A stretch of 6,640 nt of DNA from an uncultured Clostridia bacterium (GTDB lineage Bacteria; Bacillota; Clostridia; Christensenellales; Borkfalkiaceae): NCBI GenBank assembly GCA_947176445.1, contig CAMWQK010000047.1, positions 1 through 6,640 of the forward strand. Reading direction: 5' to 3'. The position numbers were made by a program, and so were the translations under genes. The first letter of the stretch is position 1; each line of letters opens with the position of its first letter. Positions 1 to 6,640 of the stretch are shown here, in pieces. The notes beneath the pieces were generated by a model. It worked only from the letters and a program-made list of their open reading frames with translations, was not told the origin of the DNA and searched no databases.

Positions 1-771
1 GTAGGTATCGACGACGATCTTTCTGCCCGTCAGCCCCGAATCCCCCTCCGGTCCGCCGATCAGAAATCTGCCCGTCGGATTGATGTAGTATTTCGTGTCT
101 TTGTCGAGAAGCTCCGCGGGAATGACCGCGCCGATGACGTACTTTTTCACGTCCGCTGCGATCTGCTCCTGCGAGACCACCTCGTCGTGCTGGGTGGAGA
201 CGACGACCGTATCCACACGGACGGGCGTTCTCCCCTCGTATTCGACGGTCACCTGCGTCTTTCCGTCGGGACGCAGGTACGTCAGCGTGCCGTTCTTTCT
301 CAGCTCCGTCAAGCGGTATGCGAGCCTGTGCGCCAGCACGATGGGCAGGGGCATCAGCTCCTTTGTCTCGCGGCAGGCATAGCCGAACATCATGCCCTGA
401 TCGCCCGCGCCGAGAAGATCGAGCGCGTCGCCGCCCGACTTCTTTTCGAGCGAGGAATCCACGCCGAGCGCAATATCCGCGCTCTGCCCGTGAATGAGTT
501 CGATGATCTTGCATTTATCTGCGGCAAACTCGCCCGAGGTATAGCCGATTTCGCGAATGACCGAGCGGGCAATTTTTTCGTAATCTACTTTCGCATTGCT
601 GCGCATTTCCCCCGTGATGAAGAGGGTATTGTATGCCGCACAGCATTCGATCGCCGCACGCGCATGATTGTCCTGCTTCAAAAGCTCGTCTAAAATCCCG
701 TCCGAAATGCGGTCGCACACCTTGTCGGGATGCCCTTCCGTCACGCTCTCGCTTGTAAAAAATCTTCTCAT
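1..771 (-). CDS. metK: S-adenosylmethionine synthetase (methionine adenosyltransferase), 3'-truncated by window edge
   Basis: Makes S-adenosylmethionine from methionine and ATP in the cytoplasm, supplying methylation, polyamine and radical SAM reactions. The 257 visible codons begin [25 protein letters not shown] (residues 13-17) belongs to the ATP/methionine site. The glycine-rich [12 protein letters not shown] is at about 121-132, [14 protein letters not shown] at 148-161, and [20 protein letters not shown] at 231-250. All are hallmark MetK blocks in the expected order. Family members are about 390-400 residues, so roughly the last third lies beyond the left edge. The frame stays open to base 1 with no disruption. 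The ATG at 769-771 is chosen because AAAGGA (779-784) lies 7 nt upstream and the protein starts at the conserved N-terminus. It is transcribed divergently from the radical SAM gene. Identity is near certain. Confidence 0.97.
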   Translation of the reverse strand, partial: MRRFFTSESVTEGHPDKVCDRISDGILDELLKQDNHARAAIECCAAYNTLFITGEMRSNAKVDYEKIARSVIREIGYTSGEFAADKCKIIELIHGQSADIALGVDSSLEKKSGGDALDLLGAGDQGMMFGYACRETKELMPLPIVLAHRLAYRLTELRKNGTLTYLRPDGKTQVTVEYEGRTPVRVDTVVVSTQHDEVVSQEQIAADVKKYVIGAVIPAELLDKDTKYYINPTGRFLIGGPEGDSGLTGRKIVVDTY

Positions 772-778
772 AACTTTG

Positions 779-784
779 TCCTTT
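779..784 (-). promoter_or_regulatory. metK ribosome binding site
   Basis: AAAGGA on the minus strand lies 7 nt before the metK ATG. It supports that start and lies inside the predicted leader of about 22 nt. Confidence 0.7.
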
Positions 785-799
785 CACGTAATCCACCAT

Positions 800-828
800 A
801 TTATAATCCCCGCGCGGAAAAATGTCAA
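800..828 (-). promoter_or_regulatory. metK promoter, perfect sigma-A/sigma70 consensus
   Basis: Read on the minus strand, TTGACA (828-823) is followed by exactly 17 bases and TATAAT (805-800). All 12 hexamer positions match consensus. The predicted transcription start is near 793, giving a leader of only about 22 nt before the metK ATG. That leaves no room for a SAM riboswitch. A short inverted repeat, GAAAAA (817-822) and TTTTTC (833-838), flanks the -35 box and could be an operator, but it is AT-rich and may be chance. Confidence 0.88.
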
Positions 829-884
829 ATGCTTTTTCATATGCCGCCCGATTTTCGCCGAGATACTTTCCCGCTTCAAAGAGG

Positions 885-913
885 TTGCTTTTCTTTTTCC
901 GAAATGGTATAAT
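885..913 (+). promoter_or_regulatory. Promoter of the radical SAM gene, placing the transcription start at the AUG
   Basis: TTGCTT (885-890), a 17-base spacer and a perfect TATAAT (908-913) form a good sigma-A type promoter. The usual start, about 7 bases past the -10 box, falls on or next to base 920, the A of the ATG. No Shine-Dalgarno sequence precedes that ATG, because the bases between are only a T run. Expression is therefore probably from a leaderless mRNA. The 56-base stretch to the divergent metK -35 box (829-884) holds nothing else I recognise. Confidence 0.7.
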
Positions 914-919
914 TTTTTT

Positions 920-1774
920 ATGAACTGTCATCTTTGCCCCGTTCAATGCGGCGTTGACCGTAGCAAGAGCGCGGGGCGATGCGGCGCAAAGTCGCTCACA
1001 ATCGCAAAGGCGTATCTGCACCCCTATGAAGAGCCGCCCATCTCCTTTCAGAAAGGCAGCGGCACGATCTTCTTCTGCGGGTGCAACCTTCGGTGCATGT
1101 TCTGCCAGAACTTTGAACTCTCCCGCGTGCAGCGGGGCAAGGACATTACGGTAATGGAGCTCGTCTCAATTATGAAAGAGCTTGAAGAGCGCGGCGCGGA
1201 GAACATCAGCTTTGTAACGCCCGACCACGTCTCCCACCTCATTAAGGGCGCGCTCGAGGAGTACAGACCGCAAATCCCCGTCGTATACAATTCGAGCGGA
1301 TACTGCACCGTATCCGCCCTTGAAGAGATTGACCCCTATATCGATATCTATCTGCCCGATTTGAAGTTCGTCTCCCCGCTGCTTGCAAAGCGGTACACGG
1401 GGCGGGAGGACTACTTCAAAGCGGCGAGCGAGGCGATCAAATTTATGGCAAAAAAGCCCGTCGTCTTTCGCGAGGACGGGAAAATGCTCTCCGGCATTCT
1501 TGTGCGCCACCTCATTCTCCCCGGTTGCACGTCGGACAGTATGAAGGCGCTGGATTTTTTGAAGGAGACGCTCCCCGAGGACGCGCCCCTCTCGCTCATG
1601 CGCCAGTATACGCCCATGGGCGAAATTGCGGATTTTCCCGAGCTCAACCGCAAAATCACGGAGCGGGAGTATCGGCGTGTGCTTGATTATGCGGAAATGC
1701 TCGGCTTTTCCACCCTGTACACGCAGGAAAAGGAGAGCGCGGACGAGAAATTTATTCCGCAGTGGGAGTTTTAG
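920..1774 (+). CDS. PflX-like (COG1313-type) radical SAM protein
   Basis: A 284-residue radical SAM enzyme resembling pyruvate formate-lyase activating enzymes, from the poorly characterised PflX-like group; the true substrate is unknown. The cluster-binding CxxxCxxC motif is CNLRCMFC, with C55, C59 and C62 holding a [4Fe-4S] cluster that cleaves SAM. Other family blocks seen are PISFQKGSGTIFF (40-52), YNSSGY (123-128), IYLPDLKF (143-150), RHLILPG (196-202) and QYTPMG (229-234). The N-terminus has further cysteines, C3, C6, C10 and C21, in the CxxCPxxC...GRCG arrangement typical of this group, possibly a second metal site. C53 adds an uncommon CGC before the motif. The start at 920 is the first residue before the conserved CHLCPVQC block. 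The open frame continues upstream to 668, but those codons overlap the promoter and antisense metK and look non-coding. No glycyl-radical enzyme lies nearby. The stop overlaps that of the convergent small gene. Confidence 0.92.
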   Translation: MNCHLCPVQCGVDRSKSAGRCGAKSLTIAKAYLHPYEEPPISFQKGSGTIFFCGCNLRCMFCQNFELSRVQRGKDITVMELVSIMKELEERGAENISFVTPDHVSHLIKGALEEYRPQIPVVYNSSGYCTVSALEEIDPYIDIYLPDLKFVSPLLAKRYTGREDYFKAASEAIKFMAKKPVVFREDGKMLSGILVRHLILPGCTSDSMKALDFLKETLPEDAPLSLMRQYTPMGEIADFPELNRKITEREYRRVLDYAEMLGFSTLYTQEKESADEKFIPQWEF

Positions 1775-1896
1775 TTCAGCCAGTCGTCTTTGAGTTTGAC
1801 GAGCTCTTTGGTGAGCTTTCCGCTCTCCTGCGGGCTTGCGCCCTTGAGCTTTTCCTCTAAGATGCGAATGGCTTCGAGTTGTTTGCTCTTTTTCAT
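1771..1896 (-). CDS. Small helical hypothetical protein, 41 residues
   Basis: I do not recognise a family. The protein begins MKKSKQLEAIRILEEKLKG, passes through ASPQESG and ends KLVK-rich, then DDWLN. It is highly charged and lysine/glutamate rich, and consists of two probable amphipathic helices broken near ASPQ. It has no signal peptide or membrane segment. Codon choice (CTC, GAG, AGC, AAA/AAG) matches the neighbouring genes, and the frame ends exactly at the 3' end of the convergent radical SAM gene, both signs that it is real. It fills the whole gap between two plus-strand genes on the opposite strand. A good promoter lies about 30-55 bases upstream. The Shine-Dalgarno is poor (only TGTGGG close to the ATG). 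A GTG two codons upstream (1900-1902) is an alternative start. The open frame upstream of the ATG runs antisense to the ABC-F gene and is judged non-coding. It could be a cytosolic regulator or a ribosome- or RNA-associated peptide, but that is guesswork. Confidence 0.7.
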   Translation of the reverse strand: MKKSKQLEAIRILEEKLKGASPQESGKLTKELVKLKDDWLN

Positions 1897-1904
1897 ACCC
1901 ACAG

Positions 1905-1918
1905 TATTTTTTACGGAG
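1905..1918 (+). promoter_or_regulatory. ABC-F gene ribosome binding site and weak possible -10 box
   Basis: GGAG at 1915-1918 lies 9 nt before the ATG at 1928 and decides that start over the next in-frame ATG at 1940. A TATTTT at 1905-1910 with TTGCTC at 1883-1888 (16-base spacer) is a possible weak promoter. It would start transcription almost on the ribosome binding site, so the real promoter may lie elsewhere. Confidence 0.55.
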
Positions 1919-1927
1919 AAAGAAATT

Positions 1928-3787
<1,860 letters not shown>

Positions 3788-3820
3788 CGTTCTTCCTCTT
3801 CTGGCGGCATTTTCCATAGT

Positions 3821-3877
3821 TAAAATGTATATAAAAACCTTCAAACGGTTGACATTACTCAATTTTTATCATATAAT
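3821..3877 (+). promoter_or_regulatory. Perfect consensus promoter of the lipoprotein gene with AT-rich upstream tract
   Basis: TTGACA (3849-3854), a 17-base spacer and TATAAT (3872-3877) match consensus at every hexamer position. The predicted start is near 3884. The A/T-rich tract at 3821-3837 lies where an UP element would contact the RNA polymerase alpha subunits. This predicts strong constitutive transcription. The remainder of the 123-base gap (3788-3910) contains no clear terminator for the ABC-F gene, only a weak 4-bp AACC/GGTT pairing. Confidence 0.88.
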
Positions 3878-3896
3878 ATGGGCAGAGTTTATGAAT

Positions 3897-3902
3897 AAGG
3901 AG
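3897..3902 (+). promoter_or_regulatory. Ribosome binding site of the lipoprotein gene
   Basis: AAGGAG lies 8 nt before the ATG at 3911, a near-ideal Shine-Dalgarno that fixes the start. Confidence 0.85.
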
Positions 3903-3910
3903 ACTTTTTT

Positions 3911-5686
3911 ATGAAACACAAGACAAAGAAGATTCTTGCACTTTCGCTTGCCACGATCATGACGAGCGGACTCTTTGTCGTTGCTGCGGTCGGCTGCGGC
4001 GACGATAACGACAACGACCCGAACAAAGGCACGGGCACCGTACAGGGCAGCACAAAGGAATCCACCGCCCTTCTCAACAGCATGCTCGCACAGGAGTTCG
4101 CAGCACTTTCGGCGGACGTGAATGCGGACATCACCAACACTCAAGAAAGATACGAGTATAACAACGGCACGAAGGGAAAGAAGACCGATTCGGAATCGTA
4201 CACGATGAATATGGTCGAGACCACGAAGCTGAACCTCAAAGATATGAATGCGGACATCACCGTGAAGATGACTGCGGACAAAGAAGTCGAGGAATGGACC
4301 TATGCGTTCCTTCGCAACTTCCACTCCTTTGACTATGACGCTCGTGAAAGCGGCGAAGTCAAAAACTGGAACAGCAACATCACGCTCAATTACGGCGGCT
4401 ATGCCTTCGACGAGATGGAGCTCGACAATCCCATGCTCGAGGGTCTCCTCGGCGATTCGATGGGCGATGCCTTCGGCGAGGCTTACAGCACGGAGATGAA
4501 GGTCTGCACCTACACGCTCACGAAGCTTGCAGATTCCTTCAGCGCTCTTAAAATCGAGAAAGACAAGGCAACCATCGACGTCAACGCAATGGCATACGGC
4601 ATGGCGACGCAGATCACGGCAGTTCTTAATAAGCTCAACGATAACACCACGGTCGGCGACCTTCTCAAAGAGCCCGCAATCAAGAACATTCTTATGTCCA
4701 TCACCGAGCTCTTCCCCGTCACCGACGTAAAGGCGGCAATCGACGAAGTCGTCAAGTCCCTTCCCGATGAAGTCAAGGGAATGCTCACCGCAATGCAGAT
4801 CGACCTTTCGAAGATCTTCGTCGCACCCGACAAGAACAGCACGACCTACGACTACATCTTGAAGATCCTCGGCTCGCAGGAGCTTCTGAACGCAGTCAAC
4901 AAGGCGCTTCAACAGGCGATCCCGAGCGACAGCGCGATGAGCGGTGCGCCGGTAGGTCTCACCGAGACGTTCGATAAGATGAAGATCAGCACCATTCTTC
5001 AAATGACGGGCGCTCCCATCAAGGTCACCGACCTCAAGGATTTCGTGACCCCCTATCTGCAGGGTATCACCAAGACGAACTTCACGCTCAACGACGGCGA
5101 GAGCGATACGTTCACGCTCAGCGATGCGTCCATCGTCTATACCCTTTCGGGCAACAAGGTCACGAAGCAGGATATCTCTGCGAAGTTCTCCATGCTGAGC
5201 ACGAGCTACGGCAACGGTTCCAGCAGCGGCAGCTATATCAGTGAGTACACGACTGCAGGTACGGCAACCGCTACGATCGAGTATTCGGCAACCGAGTATA
5301 CCCTCGCAGATATCTCCAACTGCAAGACGCAGCAGAGCGCGCACCAGTACGAAAACAACGCAACGTTGGATTCGTGGAGCTTACGGAACTATGGCTACAC
5401 GGCAAAGCAGAACGTCGTCAACAATAAAGTCGTCAGCATCACGCTGACCGACAGCAAGGGCGCTTCGCAGACGGTTTCCGACGGCGATTACTTCACGTTG
5501 GTTCTTAACGGCGAAAGCGTCGAGGCAAACCTTGAGATGCCCTACTCCTCCTACGCTAGTATTTACGTCGAGGGCGAGTACTTTACCTCCCTCAGCCTTG
5601 AGTCCACCTACGGCTACTACATGAGCACCGTTAAGAACGTACTCAGCGGCAACAAGGGAACGTTCGTACCCGGAACAAACAACTAA
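3911..5686 (+). CDS. Predicted large lipoprotein of unrecognised family
   Basis: 591 residues. The N-terminus MKHKTKKILALSLATIMTSG begins a classic lipoprotein signal: a basic n-region, a hydrophobic stretch (about 8-28) and a lipobox-like AVGC with Cys29 as the likely lipidated residue. The -3 position is Ala rather than the commoner Leu. An acidic flexible linker (GDDNDNDPNKG, 30-40) follows, so the protein should be anchored to the outer face of the cytoplasmic membrane. Beyond that I see no known domain. Residues about 45-200 look beta-rich, about 205-340 look helical (LLKEPAIKNILMSITELF region), and about 370-591 are again beta-rich, with many Ser, Thr and Tyr. Only two other cysteines are seen. 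The ideal promoter, ideal ribosome binding site and strongly AAG-biased lysine codons suggest an abundant protein. It might be a substrate-binding, envelope or adhesive protein; no function is claimed. It has no transporter partner beside it. Confidence 0.88.
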   Translation: MKHKTKKILALSLATIMTSGLFVVAAVGCGDDNDNDPNKGTGTVQGSTKESTALLNSMLAQEFAALSADVNADITNTQERYEYNNGTKGKKTDSESYTMNMVETTKLNLKDMNADITVKMTADKEVEEWTYAFLRNFHSFDYDARESGEVKNWNSNITLNYGGYAFDEMELDNPMLEGLLGDSMGDAFGEAYSTEMKVCTYTLTKLADSFSALKIEKDKATIDVNAMAYGMATQITAVLNKLNDNTTVGDLLKEPAIKNILMSITELFPVTDVKAAIDEVVKSLPDEVKGMLTAMQIDLSKIFVAPDKNSTTYDYILKILGSQELLNAVNKALQQAIPSDSAMSGAPVGLTETFDKMKISTILQMTGAPIKVTDLKDFVTPYLQGITKTNFTLNDGESDTFTLSDASIVYTLSGNKVTKQDISAKFSMLSTSYGNGSSSGSYISEYTTAGTATATIEYSATEYTLADISNCKTQQSAHQYENNATLDSWSLRNYGYTAKQNVVNNKVVSITLTDSKGASQTVSDGDYFTLVLNGESVEANLEMPYSSYASIYVEGEYFTSLSLESTYGYYMSTVKNVLSGNKGTFVPGTNN

Positions 5687-5697
5687 AAAACAGTATT

Positions 5698-5734
5698 AAA
5701 AAAGGCGATCCGAATTTCTCGGATCGCTTTTTTT
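5698..5734. terminator. Bidirectional intrinsic terminator between convergent genes
   Basis: A perfect 9-bp stem, GCGATCCGA (5705-5713) and TCGGATCGC (5719-5727), with a 5-base loop, is followed by seven T on the plus strand and preceded by six A, which read as six T on the minus strand. It lies 11 bases after the lipoprotein stop and about 20 bases past the stop of the minus-strand isomerase gene, so it can end both transcripts. Confidence 0.93.
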
Positions 5735-5753
5735 ATGCTTACTTAACATTCTT

Positions 5754-6509
5754 TTATTCGCCGAGCAGCTCTTTGAGGCATGCCGCATCGGCAAAAAAGT
5801 TGCGTTCCTCGTCGTCGAGCGCAAACTCCAAAAGGCACGGGATCTCCCTACTCTCCCCCGCAAGCGCCGCAATGTACTGCCGCCAGTTGTCTCTCCCCTC
5901 CTGCAAGAGGTGGCGATCCCAGCCCGTCCAGTGATACACGTGTACGTTGACAATGCGCTCCCGCAGCAGTTCAAGGCAGTTCAGATTGTCCTCTACGCGC
6001 GGGCAGATGGGCTGCCAGTAGGTCTTTATTTGCTCCATACCGATGTCGCGAAGCAACCGATCGGTATGCGCTGCGCCGTCGCTGAGCGTGTTCTGATGGT
6101 GCTCAAAGCATACGGTGAGCACATATTTTTTTGCGATCTCGCCGACCTTGCGCATCCGTTCTACAAATTTGATATATTCGGCGTCCGTCGCCTCGTGCCG
6201 CCACTTCTCGCCCGCCCAGATCCGCACCGTAGAACAGCCGAGCCGCAGGCACGTTTCCGCCGTCCGCTCAAACTCCCCTTCGAAATCCGAAAACTTCGTG
6301 GGCGAATAATAACTCCCGTACGAGTAAATTTTCAAGCCCTCGTCAAAGCAGCGTTTTTTCGCCTCGTTCGCCGCCTCAGGTTTTTCGGGCGGAACGTGGA
6401 TATCTCCACCCCACTCGATTCCATTGAGGCGGGCGGCTTTACACAGCGCAACGACCTCCGCAATGCTGTGCTTTCGGAACGTAACCGACGTCATGCCCGA
6501 TAACAACAT
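5754..6509 (-). CDS. Sugar phosphate isomerase/epimerase-like TIM-barrel protein
   Basis: 251 residues, beginning MLLSGMTSVTFRKHSIAEVV. The fold is the xylose isomerase-like/AP endonuclease 2 TIM barrel, whose members use a divalent metal to isomerise or epimerise sugars, inositols or their phosphates. Likely family elements are GIEWGGDIHV (30-39, Glu32), VCFEHHQNTLSD (133-144, Glu136 and His137/138), VHVYHW (189-194, His190) and CLLEFALDDE (225-234, Glu228). These would supply the usual Glu/His metal ligands. At the third ligand strand the sequence reads KTYWQP (162-167), with Gln166 where many members have Asp or Asn, as in a YWQP-containing subgroup. There is no signal peptide, so it is cytosolic. 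The ATG at 6507-6509 is preferred over an in-frame TTG at 6545 because a G-rich ribosome binding site lies 6 nt upstream and the TTG overlaps the preceding gene. It is the last gene of its operon. The exact substrate is unknown. Confidence 0.88.
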   Translation of the reverse strand: MLLSGMTSVTFRKHSIAEVVALCKAARLNGIEWGGDIHVPPEKPEAANEAKKRCFDEGLKIYSYGSYYSPTKFSDFEGEFERTAETCLRLGCSTVRIWAGEKWRHEATDAEYIKFVERMRKVGEIAKKYVLTVCFEHHQNTLSDGAAHTDRLLRDIGMEQIKTYWQPICPRVEDNLNCLELLRERIVNVHVYHWTGWDRHLLQEGRDNWRQYIAALAGESREIPCLLEFALDDEERNFFADAACLKELLGE

Positions 6510-6515
6510 ACTTTT

Positions 6516-6524
6516 CCCCCCCCC
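6516..6524 (-). promoter_or_regulatory. Poly-G ribosome binding site of the isomerase gene
   Basis: On the minus strand nine consecutive G follow six A and end 6 nt before the ATG. The run takes the place of a Shine-Dalgarno and can pair with the CCUCC core of 16S rRNA through G-C and G-U pairs. It lies in the 19-nt gap between two co-oriented genes. Homopolymer G runs of this length can slip during replication, which here would change ribosome binding site spacing, not reading frame. Confidence 0.65.
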
Positions 6525-6528
6525 TTTT

Positions 6529-6640
6529 TTACGCCATGGTGGCAAGCATACTTTCCGTCACTTCGCAGTCCGTCTTTTCGCCGCGGCTGATCCGTCCGAA
6601 CGCCTCGATCATGCAATCCGCCAGGCGCCCGCCAGGGAGG
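6529..6640 (-). CDS. C-terminal end of an upstream operon gene, possibly Gfo/Idh/MocA-type oxidoreductase (5' part outside window)
   Basis: An open frame enters from the right edge and ends at TAA (6529-6531). The last 36 residues begin LPGGRLADCMIEAFGRISRG and end with ESMLATMA. The tail shape, a helix followed by a G-x-x-T/D segment and a final ES-x-x-A helix, is reminiscent of the end of Gfo/Idh/MocA dehydrogenases, which often sit next to sugar phosphate isomerases. With only 36 residues the family is a guess. It is on the same strand as the isomerase gene and only 19 nt upstream, so the two are almost certainly co-transcribed. Confidence 0.55.
   Translation of the reverse strand, partial: LPGGRLADCMIEAFGRISRGEKTDCEVTESMLATMA

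Noticed and set aside
187..693. 168-codon plus-strand frame opposite metK
   Set aside because: It is the antisense shadow of metK; its translation has no known domain.
817..838. GAAAAA...TTTTTC inverted repeat around the metK -35 box
   Set aside because: Six-base A/T-rich arms arise easily by chance and match no known operator. It is mentioned in the promoter entry but not called a site.
772..919. SAM riboswitch or other structured leader between metK and the radical SAM gene
   Set aside because: The metK promoter leaves only about 22 nt of leader, the radical SAM promoter leaves none, and no aptamer-like stems are visible.
3836..3850. Possible terminator hairpin AACC/GGTT after the ABC-F gene
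   Set aside because: The stem is only 4 bp, has no U tract behind it and runs into the -35 box of the next promoter.
3869..5344. Long 491-codon open frame on the minus strand opposite the lipoprotein gene
   Set aside because: It lies antisense to a gene with a consensus promoter, ribosome binding site and lipoprotein signal. Its translation is Arg/Val/Leu/Asp-rich with no recognisable motif, as expected for a shadow frame of codon-biased DNA.
5910..6503. 197-codon plus-strand open frame opposite the isomerase gene
   Set aside because: It is antisense to a recognisable TIM-barrel protein, with no ribosome binding site or family match.
6543..6545. TTG start adding 12 residues to the isomerase
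   Set aside because: It overlaps the upstream gene's coding end, translates the poly-G region into a Lys/Gly run and lacks its own ribosome binding site. The ATG at 6509 starts at the conserved N-terminus.

Overview
The window looks like ordinary chromosomal sequence from a Gram-positive-type bacterium, most likely an uncultured member of the Clostridia (Bacillota). The reasons are near-consensus sigma-A type promoters, strong AAGGAG-type ribosome binding sites, an ABC-F ATPase of the YdiF/Uup type, a large lipoprotein with a Clostridia-like signal peptide, and moderately GC-rich coding DNA with AT-rich intergenic gaps. This is inference. No rRNA or other direct taxonomic marker is present.

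Layout from left to right. (1) Positions 1-771, minus strand: the first 257 codons of metK (S-adenosylmethionine synthetase), running off the left edge, with a perfect TTGACA-N17-TATAAT promoter and a leader too short for a SAM riboswitch. (2) Positions 920-1774, plus strand: a PflX-like (COG1313-type) radical SAM protein. It is divergent from metK, and its promoter places the transcription start at or next to the AUG, so the mRNA looks leaderless. (3) Positions 1771-1896, minus strand: a 41-codon helical small protein between the radical SAM gene and the ABC-F gene. It has its own promoter overlapping the ABC-F start codon, and its stop codon overlaps the radical SAM stop codon. (4) Positions 1928-3787, plus strand: a complete 619-residue ABC-F ATPase with a C-terminal coiled coil and an atypical second signature motif. 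(5) Positions 3911-5686, plus strand: a 591-residue predicted lipoprotein of unrecognised family, behind a perfect consensus promoter with an AT-rich upstream tract and a strong Shine-Dalgarno. (6) Positions 5698-5734: a bidirectional intrinsic terminator shared with the convergent genes to the right. (7) Positions 5754-6640, minus strand: a two-gene unit, the tail of an upstream gene (possibly a Gfo/Idh/MocA-type oxidoreductase) followed after 19 nt by a sugar phosphate isomerase/epimerase-like TIM-barrel protein. The ribosome binding site of the second gene is a run of nine G.

The genes do not form one pathway. MetK makes the SAM that the radical SAM enzyme would consume, so their divergent arrangement may be meaningful, though this could be chance. 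The isomerase and its upstream partner look like a small sugar or polyol catabolic operon. I see no mobile element, CRISPR array, tRNA, rRNA or phage gene. Nothing here is clearly a new defence or mobile system. The most unexplained items are the 41-residue protein, the large lipoprotein, the leaderless radical SAM gene and the poly-G ribosome binding site.
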